From contig CABIXM010000001.1 of NCBI GenBank assembly GCA_902362725.1, positions 192,259 through 256,258 on the forward strand: DNA of 64,000 bases, written 5' to 3'. The notes beneath the pieces were generated by a model. It was not told the DNA's origin. It ran no database searches and saw nothing but the letters and a program-made list of their open reading frames with translations. This DNA comes from Clostridiaceae bacterium. Its GTDB lineage: Bacteria > Bacillota > Clostridia > Lachnospirales > Lachnospiraceae. The position numbers and the translations under genes were made by a program. Position 1 is the first letter of the stretch; every line of letters starts with the position of its first letter. This document shows positions 32,947 to 42,430 of the stretch, one piece after another.

Positions 32947-34128
32947 ATGATGAAAAAGTTTATCGTATTTCTTTGCGTTGCAGGCGTTCTGACAGGCTGT
33001 GCAGTAGGGGGAGAAAAGACTACAGCGCCGAAGCAGGAAGCAAAGACAGAAGAAATACAGGAAAAAGAGACAGAGAAGACGGAGCAGAAGACGGAAGAAC
33101 CGAAGAAGACTGCCGAGACGGCAGAGAATCCGGACGAGGACGCGATGCCGGAGAATTTCCGGGAACTGTTCAGCATGGAAGCGGATGGAATCAATTATCT
33201 TTCCATAGAAGGTATTGAAGTTCCGGAAGGAACCGCCATTTCCATGGTCGGAAAGGATTCCGCCAGCAGCTTCTGGAAACGCGTGAAAGCAGGTGCGGAG
33301 CAGGCTGTGGCAGACCTAAACGAAGCTCTGGGCTACACCGGTAACGCAAAAGTGAAGGTGACCTATGACGCTCCGGCCAAAGAGAGCGTGTCCGAGCAGA
33401 TCGATATCATCGACCAAATGCTGGACAAGAATCCGGACGCCCTGATCGTAGGTTATATTGATGTGAATTCCGGCAAGACCCAGCTGGAGCTGGCGGAGTC
33501 CAACGGCGTACCGGTCTTCGCAGTAGATTCCAGCATTGACAATGCCCTGATTGTAAGCGAGACCAAGACAGATAATTGTAAAGCGGCTGCAGAAGCCGCA
33601 GCGAAGCTCTGCGAGGCCATCGGTGATTCCGGCGAGGTGGCGCTTCTGGTACACAACTCCGAGACCGAGACCGGCATCGAGCGCGAGAAGGGCTTCCGGG
33701 AGGAAATCGAACAGAATCATCCGAATGTACAGATTATAGATACAACTTATGTAAACCAGGATGAGCGCAGCGCTGAGGAGATCGTGGCTGCCGTTATGGC
33801 GGATCACCCGGATCTGAAGGCATATTTCGGATCCAATGATGATGTGACCCGTGTGCTGGCTGCAGTGGTGTCCAAGTTCGCGCCGGAAGGACAGACCGTC
33901 GTGGCCGCAGGCTTTGACGCTTCCTCCAGGCTGGTGGATGCTGTGAAGGATGGAAGTCTGTCCGGCGTCATGGCTCAGGACGCCTTCGGCATGGGGTATG
34001 CCTGTATGGTATCGGCGCTCCGCACCATCGCCGGTCTGGACAACGCGTCTGTTATCGAGCCCGGTTACTACTGGATCACTGCGGAAAATGCGGATGACGC
34101 CACCACCCAGGCCCTGACTTACAAATAA
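32947..34128 (+). CDS. Second sugar-binding lipoprotein (orphan)
   Basis: The 393 residues have a lipoprotein signal (FIVFLCVAGVLTGCAVGG; lipobox LTGC), a long Lys/Glu-rich linker (to about residue 60), and a type I periplasmic binding domain (SMVGKDSASSFWKRVKAGAEQAV, DALIVGYIDVNSGKTQLEL, YFGSNDDVTRVLAAV, AAGFDASSRLV). ATG 32947 is behind AGGAGAAG; ATG 32950 is equally possible. No permease or ATPase of its own follows, so it may share the upstream MglAC-type transporter or act as a sensor. Confidence 0.88.
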   Translation: MMKKFIVFLCVAGVLTGCAVGGEKTTAPKQEAKTEEIQEKETEKTEQKTEEPKKTAETAENPDEDAMPENFRELFSMEADGINYLSIEGIEVPEGTAISMVGKDSASSFWKRVKAGAEQAVADLNEALGYTGNAKVKVTYDAPAKESVSEQIDIIDQMLDKNPDALIVGYIDVNSGKTQLELAESNGVPVFAVDSSIDNALIVSETKTDNCKAAAEAAAKLCEAIGDSGEVALLVHNSETETGIEREKGFREEIEQNHPNVQIIDTTYVNQDERSAEEIVAAVMADHPDLKAYFGSNDDVTRVLAAVVSKFAPEGQTVVAAGFDASSRLVDAVKDGSLSGVMAQDAFGMGYACMVSALRTIAGLDNASVIEPGYYWITAENADDATTQALTYK

Positions 34129-34141
34129 AACAGAGAAAAAC

Positions 34142-35011
34142 CTAATTTTTCCACTTTTTACGGAACTCCGAGGCGGTTATCCCCTCGGAGTTTTTAAATT
34201 GACGATTCAGATAGCTGGCGTCATAGAAGCCGCAGCCCCGGGCGATCTCCTCCAGAGTCAGGGCGGAAAAACGCAGCAGCTTTTTGGCCTGGGTCAGCCG
34301 CCGGGAGATCACATACTGATTCAGAGTCGTGCCATAATACAGGTGAAATTCCCGGGACAGGTGGTATTTGCTGAGAAAGAACCGCTCCGAGAGCTCGTCC
34401 AGGGAAAACTTTTCCGTATAATGTTCATCCAGATATTTTTTTACCTCGGTCATCTTCAGACGGCCGGGGTATTTTTCTTCCCGGGATTCCGTAATGTCCT
34501 GCAATAAAATGGACAGAATATCTACAATCAGGCGGGCGGAATTGATCTCCGTCTGAAAATCCGAATTTTCATTCAGATCCAGAAGCCCTGTAAGCTTCTG
34601 CCGGAGCGTATCAAAGTCCGCCGGCAGAAAGGCGGGCGCGCTGTTGGCCGCAAAATACTGATAATATTCCCGGGAGGAGGAGCCGTTAAAATGCACCCAG
34701 ATGAGCTCCCAGGGATCGGTCTCACTGCTCTGATGATAATAGGGCACCATACAGTCAATGAAAAAGCAGGAGCCCTTTTGCAGCTCGTAGAGGGTTCCGT
34801 CGTACATGAGCACGCCGCTGCCCGACAGCACCAGCACCACCAGATAGGATTCCAGATTCTTACGGCTGGCCACATGGCTTTCCCGAAGCTTCAGGTAGCC
34901 GGTTTCCTGCACATAGAAGAAAGCAGACCGGGCGAAGGCGCTGGGCGTCTGAATCCGCCGCCTGGAGCTTTCCAGATAGGAATCGGGGAATTTATCGAAA
35001 TAATTTTTCAT
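34142..35011 (-). CDS. AraC-family transcriptional regulator
   Basis: The 289 residues have an N-terminal cupin-like sugar-sensing part (VLSGSGVLMYDGTLYELQKGS) and a C-terminal AraC double HTH (YLDEHYTEKFSLDELSERFFLSKYHLSREF, then GCGFYDASYLNRQFKNSEGITASEFR). ATG 35011 has AGGAGG upstream; upstream in-frame codons lack one. It converges with the binding-protein gene and diverges from the GDP-fucose genes, so either could be its target. Its 3' end carries the terminator for the opposite strand. Confidence 0.9.
   Translation of the reverse strand: MKNYFDKFPDSYLESSRRRIQTPSAFARSAFFYVQETGYLKLRESHVASRKNLESYLVVLVLSGSGVLMYDGTLYELQKGSCFFIDCMVPYYHQSSETDPWELIWVHFNGSSSREYYQYFAANSAPAFLPADFDTLRQKLTGLLDLNENSDFQTEINSARLIVDILSILLQDITESREEKYPGRLKMTEVKKYLDEHYTEKFSLDELSERFFLSKYHLSREFHLYYGTTLNQYVISRRLTQAKKLLRFSALTLEEIARGCGFYDASYLNRQFKNSEGITASEFRKKWKN
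34165..34196 (+). terminator. Terminator for the plus-strand lipoprotein gene, inside the araC-type coding end
   Basis: ACTCCGAGG (34165-34173) pairs with CCTCGGAGT (34183-34191), followed by five Ts. It lies within the last 20 codons of the convergent AraC-type gene, so the same bases encode protein on one strand and stop transcription on the other. Confidence 0.8.
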
Positions 35012-35076
35012 GGGAAAAGACCTCCTGCGGAAAATAGAAACAGCAATATAATACCTGTTTCCGGCAATATCCTCAC

Positions 35077-35105
35077 TTGTTAATTCTAATATACAGGTAT
35101 ATACT
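35077..35105 (+). promoter_or_regulatory. Promoter of the GDP-fucose operon
   Basis: TTGTTA (35077-35082), 17 bases, then TATACT (35100-35105). It precedes manC by about 88 bases. Confidence 0.7.
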
Positions 35106-35192
35106 TGCAAAAGCAAGAGAAAGACAAAAGGGAAAGTAAACAATAAAATACATATTTAATGTGAGAATATCATTTCGCAGAGGAGAAGCTGT

Positions 35193-36551
35193 ATGTACTA
35201 CGTATTACTGTCCGGAGGATCCGGAAAACGGCTCTGGCCCCTGTCCAACGACGCGCGGCCCAAGCAGTATCTGAAGGTAGTCAATAAAGAAAATAATTCC
35301 ATGGAGCGCTGTTCCATGCTCCAGAGAGTCTGGGAGCAGCTGGGCGAAGCGGGCATCGCAGAGCAGGCCGTCATCACGGCTGGCAGTGAGCAGGTGGAGC
35401 TCATCAAAAGTCAGGTGAAGGAGGCGCGGATCGCAGTGGAGCCGGGGCGCCGGGACACCTTCGCGGCTGTGCTGCTGTCCTGCTCCTGGCTTCTGAAGCA
35501 CGGAGCCAGCCGGGAGGATTATGCGGCGATCATGCCGGTGGATCCCTACACCGAGGGCAGCTACTTTGAGACGGTAAAGAAGCTGGAGGCGATCATGCGG
35601 GAATCCGGCGCAGAGGTAGGACTGATGGGCGCAGCGCCCAGCTACCCGGCCACTAAATACGGTTACATCCTGCCGGGAGAAAAGAAGGATGGCTGGTTTA
35701 AAGTCCGGGGCTTCGCGGAGAAGCCGGACGAGGAGAAGGCAGAGGCTCTTCTGAAGGAAGGGGCTCTCTGGAACTGCGGCGTATTCTGCGTGAAGATCGG
35801 CGATATCCTGGAGCGCACGAAGAAGTACGGCGTACCGGAGGACTACGACGCCCTTTGTGCAGCCTACGAGAGCCTACCGAAAATCAGCTTCGACTACGAG
35901 GTGCTGGAAAAAGCGGAGCACCTGGCCGCTGTGGAGTTCGACGGATACTGGAAAGATCTGGGAACCTGGGACGCCCTGGCAGACCAGATGAGCACCGACA
36001 CCATCGGAAATGTGGTGCTGGACGACACTTGCGAGAACACCCAGGTCATCAACGAACTGAAGATGCCCGTGGCCGTCATGGGAACCCGGGATCTGGTGGT
36101 GGTGGCCGCCCAGGACGGCATTCTGGTGGCAGACAAGAGCCAGACTGCCAATGTGAAAGCCATTGCGTCAGCCTTTGATTCCCGGCCCATGTTCGAGGAG
36201 CGCCGCTGGGGTACTCTGGAGACTCTGGACGACACTGAGAGCCAGGGACAGACGACCCTGACCCGGAAGATCTGCATTTATGATGGCATGACCTCCAGTT
36301 ATCACTATCATGAGCACCGGGATGAGATCTGGACTGTCCTTCGGGGCACCGGCGAGCTGATTCTGGAGGGCACGAAGATTCCCTTAAGCCAGGGAAAAGC
36401 CGTCTGCATCCGCAAAAATCAGCGGCACGCGGTCAAGGCCTTCCACGATTTCGAGTACATCGAGATTCATGTGGGAACCAGCAGCGGAAATGAGGATATC
36501 AATCGAATCACATTTCATTGGGATGAGATAGAACTGAGCCATATTTTGTAA
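35193..36551 (+). CDS. manC: Mannose-1-phosphate guanylyltransferase (with cupin domain)
   Basis: This enzyme makes GDP-mannose from mannose-1-P and GTP. The 452 residues have the nucleotidyltransferase N-terminus [23 protein letters not shown], then MPVDPY, FAEKPD and a C-terminal cupin ([38 protein letters not shown]) resembling a type II mannose-6-P isomerase domain. A separate ManA is encoded downstream, so the cupin half may have a structural role or a redundant activity. It is first in a five-gene set. Confidence 0.93.
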   Translation: MYYVLLSGGSGKRLWPLSNDARPKQYLKVVNKENNSMERCSMLQRVWEQLGEAGIAEQAVITAGSEQVELIKSQVKEARIAVEPGRRDTFAAVLLSCSWLLKHGASREDYAAIMPVDPYTEGSYFETVKKLEAIMRESGAEVGLMGAAPSYPATKYGYILPGEKKDGWFKVRGFAEKPDEEKAEALLKEGALWNCGVFCVKIGDILERTKKYGVPEDYDALCAAYESLPKISFDYEVLEKAEHLAAVEFDGYWKDLGTWDALADQMSTDTIGNVVLDDTCENTQVINELKMPVAVMGTRDLVVVAAQDGILVADKSQTANVKAIASAFDSRPMFEERRWGTLETLDDTESQGQTTLTRKICIYDGMTSSYHYHEHRDEIWTVLRGTGELILEGTKIPLSQGKAVCIRKNQRHAVKAFHDFEYIEIHVGTSSGNEDINRITFHWDEIELSHIL

Positions 36552-36609
36552 CGATCAGTACAGCCGGAGGCTTTGCAGCGGAAGGCGCAGAAAAATGAGG
36601 AGAACGAAG

Positions 36610-37677
36610 ATGAAAAAGACAGCGTTAATCACAGGAATTACAGGACAGGACGGCTCCTATCTGGCGGAGCTTCTGCTGGAGAAGGGCTATGAGGTATACG
36701 GCTTATTCCGCCGGGGTTCTACTAACACTGCGGAGCGTATCGAGCACCTTTTAAAGGAGCGGGAAGCGAAAGGCGACGGTCTGCATCTGGTCTACGGCGA
36801 CATGACCGATTCCATGAATCTGGTGCGCCTGATGCTGGAAATCAAGCCCGACGAAATCTATAACCTGGCTGCCCAGTCCCATGTGGCCGTGTCCTTCGAG
36901 GAGCCGGAATATACCGCCAACGCGGACGGCATCGGCGTGCTGCGGGTGCTGGAAGCAGTCCGCATCGCAGGTCTCACAAAAACCACCCGGATCTACCAGG
37001 CGTCCACTTCCGAGCTGTTCGGCAAGGTGGAGGAAATTCCCCAGAAGGAGACTACGCCGTTCCATCCCCGTTCTCCCTATGCGGTGGCGAAACTGTACGG
37101 CTACTGGATCACGAAGCATTACCGGGAAGCCTACGGTATGTTTGCGGTAAATGGCATTCTCTTCAACCATGAGTCCGAGCGCCGGGGCGAGACCTTTGTA
37201 ACGAGAAAGATTACATTGGCCGTAGCCAACATTCTGGCGGGCCGTCAGGAGAAGCTGTACCTGGGAAATCTGAACGCTAAGCGCGACTGGGGCTACGCCA
37301 GGGATTACGTGGAGTGCATGTGGATGATTCTCCAGCATGACACCCCGGAGGATTTCGTCATTGCCACCGGCGAGACAAGAACCGTCCGTGAGTTCACGGA
37401 GGCGGCCTTTGCCCATGCGGGCGTACAGCTTCGCTGGGAAGGCGAGGGCGTGGACGAGAAGGGCATCGACGTGGCTACAGGCCGGGTGCTGGTGGAGGTA
37501 TCTCCCGAGTTCTTCCGTCCGGCGGAGGTAGATCTGCTGCTGGGCGACCCGACTAAGGCCAGAGAGACCCTGGGCTGGAATCCGCGGAAGACATCCTTTG
37601 ACGAGCTGGTGAAGATTATGACAGAGCACGATATGGAGCTGGTGAAGAATTCCACAACGGCAGGCGTGTTGAAATAA
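36610..37677 (+). CDS. gmd: GDP-mannose 4,6-dehydratase
   Basis: Gmd converts GDP-mannose to GDP-4-keto-6-deoxymannose. The 355-residue short-chain dehydrogenase fold has [19 protein letters not shown] for NADP binding, the catalytic STSELFG plus [10 protein letters not shown] (Y-x3-K), [16 protein letters not shown], and [19 protein letters not shown] 36610 has a GAGGAG site; an earlier in-frame ATG at 36595 is less likely. It lies 58 bases after manC. Confidence 0.95.
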   Translation: MKKTALITGITGQDGSYLAELLLEKGYEVYGLFRRGSTNTAERIEHLLKEREAKGDGLHLVYGDMTDSMNLVRLMLEIKPDEIYNLAAQSHVAVSFEEPEYTANADGIGVLRVLEAVRIAGLTKTTRIYQASTSELFGKVEEIPQKETTPFHPRSPYAVAKLYGYWITKHYREAYGMFAVNGILFNHESERRGETFVTRKITLAVANILAGRQEKLYLGNLNAKRDWGYARDYVECMWMILQHDTPEDFVIATGETRTVREFTEAAFAHAGVQLRWEGEGVDEKGIDVATGRVLVEVSPEFFRPAEVDLLLGDPTKARETLGWNPRKTSFDELVKIMTEHDMELVKNSTTAGVLK

Positions 37678-37820
37678 AAAGATCAGACAGTTAAAACTCA
37701 TGCAAAGATAGTGAGAAAGTAAATCTGAATGAGAATAATTGTATAGTGGTACAACAGAGAAGTAAAAAGAAATATATTTTTAAAATTGGTAAAAAATGTA
37801 AGAAGAAAGCAGGGAATATC

Positions 37821-38807
37821 ATGGCAGAAAGAAAGAATACCCAGGCAGTCGAACCCCTCGACCGCAACAAAAAAATCTATGTGGCAGGCCACCGTGGCCT
37901 GGTCGGCAGCGGTTTGGTTCGCTGCCTGGAAAAGGCTGGATTTAAAAATATTGTAACGAGAACCCACGCCGAGCTGGATCTGACCCGTCAGGCCGATGTG
38001 GAGGCCTTCTTCGCTGAGGAAAAGCCGGACTACGTGATTCTGGCCGCAGCCAAAGTGGGAGGCATCCACGCCAACGATACCTACCCGGCAGATTTCATCA
38101 TGAAAAATCTGCAGATCGAAACCAACGTCATTGACGCGGCTTACAAAAATCAGGTGCAGAAGCTGCTGTTCCTGGGAAGCTCCTGCATCTACCCCAGAGA
38201 CTGCCCGCAGCCCATCAAGGAGGAGTACCTCTTAAGCGGTTACCTGGAGAAGACTAACGAGGCCTACGCCCTGGCGAAAATCGCCGGCCTGAAAATGTGC
38301 GCCTTCTACAACCGTCAGTACGGCACCCACTATATCAGTGTCATGCCCTGCAACCTCTACGGCATCAATGACAACTTCGCCCTGGAGAATTCCCATGTGC
38401 TTCCGGCCCTGATCCGCAAGTTCCATGAGGCGAAAATCAACCATGCGCCCACTGTCACGGTCTGGGGCAGCGGCAAGCCCTTACGGGAGTTCCTGAACGT
38501 GGACGATCTGGCAGACGCCTGCCTGTATCTGATGGATCATTATGACGGCGACGATTTCTTCAACGTGGGCTACGGTCAGGAAGTGACCATCCGTGAGCTG
38601 GCCGAGCTGGTGAAAAAGGTGACCGGCTACGCGGGCGAGATTGTCCTGGATCCGACGAAGCCCGACGGAACGCCCAGAAAACTCACGGATATCAGCCGTA
38701 TCAGGGCCACTGGCTGGGAGCCGAAGATCGATCTGGAGACCGGACTCCGTCAGACCTACGAGTGGTTTTGCGAGCGTTATGAGACCGGCGATTTTGCGCA
38801 GCGATAA
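37821..38807 (+). CDS. fcl: GDP-L-fucose synthase (3,5-epimerase/4-reductase)
   Basis: This enzyme finishes GDP-L-fucose using NADPH. The 328 residues have [14 protein letters not shown], the catalytic region [21 protein letters not shown], and Y-x3-K in [14 protein letters not shown] 37821 is preceded by a purine-rich AAGCAGGGAATATC; the upstream in-frame Lys-rich extension is unlikely to be translated. The 143-base AT-rich gap after gmd contains no clear terminator. Confidence 0.95.
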   Translation: MAERKNTQAVEPLDRNKKIYVAGHRGLVGSGLVRCLEKAGFKNIVTRTHAELDLTRQADVEAFFAEEKPDYVILAAAKVGGIHANDTYPADFIMKNLQIETNVIDAAYKNQVQKLLFLGSSCIYPRDCPQPIKEEYLLSGYLEKTNEAYALAKIAGLKMCAFYNRQYGTHYISVMPCNLYGINDNFALENSHVLPALIRKFHEAKINHAPTVTVWGSGKPLREFLNVDDLADACLYLMDHYDGDDFFNVGYGQEVTIRELAELVKKVTGYAGEIVLDPTKPDGTPRKLTDISRIRATGWEPKIDLETGLRQTYEWFCERYETGDFAQR

Positions 38808-38867
38808 ATAGAAAAGTAAAAAACTGGGAAAATATGATATTTAAAAAGAGAAAGGGGGACGCCACGC

Positions 38868-39692
38868 ATGCAGCCCACACAGCCACAGAAGCTGACACCC
38901 ATCCGAAAAGAGTACATCTGGGGTACCGAAGACTGGATGCTCTCCTGGTTCAACGAGGGCCTGGAGGACGTTCCCCTGCTCATTAAAATCATCCAAGCCC
39001 GGGAGGCCCTGTCCGTACAGGTGCACCCGGGCAATGCATTTGCCGAGGAAAAGGAACATAAAAGTGGCAAGACTGAGATGTGGTATGTGCTGGACTGCGA
39101 GCCGGGCGCATATCTGTATTATGGCCTGAAGCACAAGATATCCGAGGACGAATTCCGCAAGCGCATCCAGAACCAGACCATTCTGGAGGTCTGCCGGAAA
39201 ATGCCTGTGAAGAAGGGCGACGTCTTCTACATCCCGGCGGGCCTCCTCCACGCCATCGGCGCCGGCATCACCGTGGCGGAAATTCAGCAGAGCTCCGACG
39301 TGACCTACCGGGTTTACGACTACAACCGGGAAAATGCCAACCATGAGAAGCGCCCCCTCCACATTGAGAAAGCCGCCTTGGTGGCAGGCTTCATGCCGCC
39401 CCTGGCCGGACACCGCCCCATGGGTCCCCGTATCCGGAAAAATGGATATTCCAGAACTTTATTAGTGCAATGTCCGTATTTTGTGGTACAATTATATGAG
39501 ATAAGCGAAAGTGTGGCAGGCGATACTGCCGAAGGCTTTCAATCGCTTCTGATTCTGGAAGGCGAAGGCGTCCTGAAGACCAGCTTCGGGGAAATGTCCC
39601 TGAAGGCTGGAGACAGCATTTACCTTCCGAAAGAGACAGGATCCTATCAAATCATCGGAACATTACAGCTTCTCCGCTCGACAGAGGAGTGA
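38868..39692 (+). CDS. manA: Mannose-6-phosphate isomerase, class I
   Basis: ManA interconverts fructose-6-P and mannose-6-P, feeding the GDP-mannose branch. The 274-residue cupin has the zinc motif VQVHPGNAFAEE, then GKTEMWYVLDCEPGAYLYYG, and FYIPAGLLHAIGAGITVAEIQQSSDVTYRVYDY with the conserved His/Glu ligands. The C-terminal part is short, as in Firmicute homologues. It begins 60 bases after fcl behind AAAGGGGGACG. Confidence 0.93.
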   Translation: MQPTQPQKLTPIRKEYIWGTEDWMLSWFNEGLEDVPLLIKIIQAREALSVQVHPGNAFAEEKEHKSGKTEMWYVLDCEPGAYLYYGLKHKISEDEFRKRIQNQTILEVCRKMPVKKGDVFYIPAGLLHAIGAGITVAEIQQSSDVTYRVYDYNRENANHEKRPLHIEKAALVAGFMPPLAGHRPMGPRIRKNGYSRTLLVQCPYFVVQLYEISESVAGDTAEGFQSLLILEGEGVLKTSFGEMSLKAGDSIYLPKETGSYQIIGTLQLLRSTEE

Positions 39693-39707
39693 AAGTGAGG
39701 TAAGAAT

Positions 39708-41198
39708 ATGAATCTGAAATTTGGAACAGGCGGATTGCGCGCCACCATGGCACCGGGACCGGATCATATGAATCTGGAGACCATTCAGGAAGCTACCCTG
39801 GGCGTAGCGGCTTACGCGAAAGAGCAGAGTGATCATCCAAGCGCTGCGCTGGCCTATGACAGCCGGAACCATTCGGAGGAGTTCGCCCGCGAGGCGGCCC
39901 GGGTGCTGGCCATGCAGGGCTGCAAGGCATACATTTACCCGAAGCTGATGCCGACCCCGACCCTTTCCTTCGCAGTGCGTCATCTGAAGACTACTGTGGG
40001 AATCGTAGTGACCGCCAGCCATAACCCCCGGGAATACAACGGCTACAAGGTATATGGTTCCGACGGCTGCCAGGTGACCAACGAGGCGGCGGATCGGATT
40101 CAACAGCATATCTGGGCAGCAGATAAGAGCCAGGCCCGGGGCGGCAAGACCTTCGAAGAGTACGTGGAGGACGGACAGATCGTCCTGATCGACGAGAAGA
40201 CCCTGAAAGCGTTCCTGGCGGCTATCATCCGCAAGCGGACGAAGAAGGAGCTGACCTCCGGCCTGAAGGTAGTCTACACGCCGTTGTACGGCGCGGGCCT
40301 GATTCCGGTCACCAGTATCCTGAAATACATCGGTATCAAAGATCTGCAGATCGTCACCGAGCAGGCAAAGCCCAATGGCGACTTCCCCACCTGCCCCTAC
40401 CCGAACCCGGAGTCTCCGGACGCCCTGAAGATTGGCCTGGAGTGGTGTGAGAAGACCGGCGCGGATCTGCTGATTGCCACGGATCCGGACAGCGACCGTC
40501 TGGGCGTGGTGGCGAAAAAGGGCGACAAATATGAGCGCCTGAACGGAAATGAAGTGGGCATTCTTTTACTGGAGTACATCCTGCGTTGCAGAAAGGCAGC
40601 AGGAACCCTGCCGGAGCATCCGGTGACTGTCCGCACCATCGTAAGTACCTCCATGGTCGACCGTATCGCGGAAGCCTACGGTGTGGAAGTCATCCAGACC
40701 CTGACCGGCTTCAAATGGATTGGCGAGCAGATCGGCAAGCTGGAACAGGCAGGAGAGGAAGACCGCTACGTCTTCGGCTTCGAGGAGAGCTGCGGCTACC
40801 TCATCGGCAGCTATGTACGCGATAAAGACGCCGTAGGCGCAGCCATGATGTTCTGTGAGATGGCCGATACCTACAAGGCCGAGGGCAAGACGGTCTGGGA
40901 TGCCCTGGATGACCTGTACGCCAAGTACGGACACTATGAGACAACTCTCAAAACCTATGAATTCAACGGCGCCGAAGCCGACAAGCGCATGGCCCAGATC
41001 CGCGAGGGCCTGAACAGCCCGGAGGGCATGAAGTTTGGGGGATCCAAAGTAGTGCGCTATAAAGATTATAAAGACGGCGTCGACGGCCTCCCGGCCTCCA
41101 ACGTCCTCCAGATGTGGATGGAAGACGGCAGCGAAGCAGTAATCCGTCCGTCGGGCACGGAGCCGAAGATTAAGGTGTATACAGAGAAGCTGGTATAA
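39708..41198 (+). CDS. Phosphoglucomutase/phosphomannomutase
   Basis: This alpha-D-phosphohexomutase has 496 residues. The phosphoserine loop is VTASHNPREYNGYK, the metal loop is ATDPDSDRLG, the sugar-binding loop is GFEESCGYL, and the phosphate-binding end is RPSGTEPKIKVY. Its place in the cluster suggests it makes mannose-1-P for ManC, although glucose-1-P could also be a product. It completes the route from fructose-6-P to GDP-L-fucose (manA, mutase, manC, gmd, fcl). A terminator follows. Confidence 0.93.
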   Translation: MNLKFGTGGLRATMAPGPDHMNLETIQEATLGVAAYAKEQSDHPSAALAYDSRNHSEEFAREAARVLAMQGCKAYIYPKLMPTPTLSFAVRHLKTTVGIVVTASHNPREYNGYKVYGSDGCQVTNEAADRIQQHIWAADKSQARGGKTFEEYVEDGQIVLIDEKTLKAFLAAIIRKRTKKELTSGLKVVYTPLYGAGLIPVTSILKYIGIKDLQIVTEQAKPNGDFPTCPYPNPESPDALKIGLEWCEKTGADLLIATDPDSDRLGVVAKKGDKYERLNGNEVGILLLEYILRCRKAAGTLPEHPVTVRTIVSTSMVDRIAEAYGVEVIQTLTGFKWIGEQIGKLEQAGEEDRYVFGFEESCGYLIGSYVRDKDAVGAAMMFCEMADTYKAEGKTVWDALDDLYAKYGHYETTLKTYEFNGAEADKRMAQIREGLNSPEGMKFGGSKVVRYKDYKDGVDGLPASNVLQMWMEDGSEAVIRPSGTEPKIKVYTEKLV

Positions 41199-41214
41199 AA
41201 GCTGAGAGATAAAG

Positions 41215-41248
41215 AAAGGACACTTCCCATCCAGGAGGTGTCCTTTTT
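41215..41248 (+). terminator. Terminator of the GDP-fucose operon (left copy of a duplicated terminator)
   Basis: AAAGGACAC (41215-41223) pairs with GTGTCCTTT (41238-41246), followed by more Ts. The sequence 41211-41248 is nearly identical to 42387-42424. Confidence 0.9.
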
Positions 41249-41356
41249 CATGAAGCAACCATAAGAAATTACAGCTGGTAAATTCCTACGGATAGAAAAG
41301 AGTAAAAAATCTTATAAATAAGGAGGATTTTGTAGAAAAACAGAGAAAGTAAAAAA

Positions 41357-41384
41357 TTGACAATCTCAACACCGGGTTTATACT
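41357..41384 (+). promoter_or_regulatory. Promoter of the nuclease-family gene
   Basis: TTGACA (41357-41362), 16 bases, then TATACT (41379-41384). The whole 41249-41510 stretch is AT-rich; no gene is seen in it. Confidence 0.75.
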
Positions 41385-41510
41385 TAAAGTAGTGAAAAAG
41401 TCAAGAATTAACTCAGAAATTCAGTAGTCAAATTCCAGGCATATCGCCGCTATTTTCACAGAAATAAAAAAACGGTATGTATTTAACTACCGTTAGAAAG
41501 AGAGGTAGAG

Positions 41511-42383
41511 ATGGAAAAGATCCAAAGAGAGAAAAGAAGTTTAGAGGACTTGAATGTGATAGACGATTTTCTCATGAATGCAGCAGCATCAGACAGAGAA
41601 GGTGGCGAGGAATTTTGTCGTTTGATACTGTCTACGCTTTTGGAGCGAGAGGTAGGCAAGATTCATATAAATACTCAGAAGGTAATTTCGGCCGGAGCAC
41701 CTAATCTCCGAGGAATACGTATGGATGTAGAAATTATCGAAAGTGCGGGGGAACTTATAAACGTATATGATATTGAACCGTGTCGCTATCATAAGAGAGG
41801 GTTGGAGAAATCAAATCGTTTTTATCAGGCAAAGATTGATAGTCGATATATGGAGAGCGGGGAACGTGATTTTACAAAATTACCCAACCTGTATATTATT
41901 ACAATTTTACCGTATGATCCATTCGGAGAGAATTACATGATGTACCAGATTATAAATCAATGTCTGGAAGTACCGGGGCTTGAATATAAAGACGGATTGC
42001 GGTATATTTATTTTAATACAACAGGAAAAAAGGGCGGAAGTCCTGCAATTCGAGAATTGCTTCAATATTTTCAGAACAGTACAGAGACCAACGCTAGAAG
42101 TGAAAGATTACAGAGGATACACGAACACGTCAAAAAGGTAAAGGTATTGCCGGAGGTGAGAGAAGAATTTATGAGGTTGGATGATATTATTTACTATGAG
42201 CGGGAAGAAGCAGATCAGAATCGCGCAGTTCAGGATATCCTGGAACTGTTGGAAGACTGCGGTGAAGTATCAGAAGAACTCAAAAACAAAATCAAAGTGC
42301 AGACCGATAAAGAAACTTTGAGAAGATGGCATAAGCTTGCAGCGCGGGCAGAGAGTCTGGAGGAGTTTAAAACGAAAATGTAA
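41511..42383 (+). CDS. PD-(D/E)XK nuclease/transposase-family protein (Rpn-like)
   Basis: The 290 residues fit the PD-(D/E)XK nuclease family transposases that are abundant in Lachnospiraceae: an N-terminal DDFLMNAAASDRE, GIRMDVEIIESAGELINVYDIEPCR with the Asp and Glu of the fold, KSNRFYQAKIDSRYM, and PNLYIITILPYDPFG. The usual E-x-Q/K is E-P-C here, so catalysis may be altered or lost; a YDIEP subgroup may exist. The C-terminal third looks helical (RLQRIHEHVKKVKV). Base composition is lower in GC than its neighbours, and it is flanked by duplicated terminators, suggesting transfer. Confidence 0.8.
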   Translation: MEKIQREKRSLEDLNVIDDFLMNAAASDREGGEEFCRLILSTLLEREVGKIHINTQKVISAGAPNLRGIRMDVEIIESAGELINVYDIEPCRYHKRGLEKSNRFYQAKIDSRYMESGERDFTKLPNLYIITILPYDPFGENYMMYQIINQCLEVPGLEYKDGLRYIYFNTTGKKGGSPAIRELLQYFQNSTETNARSERLQRIHEHVKKVKVLPEVREEFMRLDDIIYYEREEADQNRAVQDILELLEDCGEVSEELKNKIKVQTDKETLRRWHKLAARAESLEEFKTKM

Positions 42384-42386
42384 AAT

Positions 42387-42424
42387 AAGAAAGGACACTT
42401 CCTATCCCGGAGGTGTCCTTTTTT
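42387..42424. terminator. Right copy of the duplicated terminator
   Basis: AAGGACAC (42391-42398) pairs with GTGTCCTT around TTCCTATCCCGGAG, followed by Ts. About 35 of 38 bases match the copy at 41211-41248. It can end transcription of the nuclease-family gene. Confidence 0.85.
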
Positions 42425-42430
42425 ACAAGA

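Noticed and set aside
36751..37701. 316-codon minus-strand frame opposite gmd
   Set aside because: It is the shadow of a clear GDP-mannose dehydratase gene and shows no family features.
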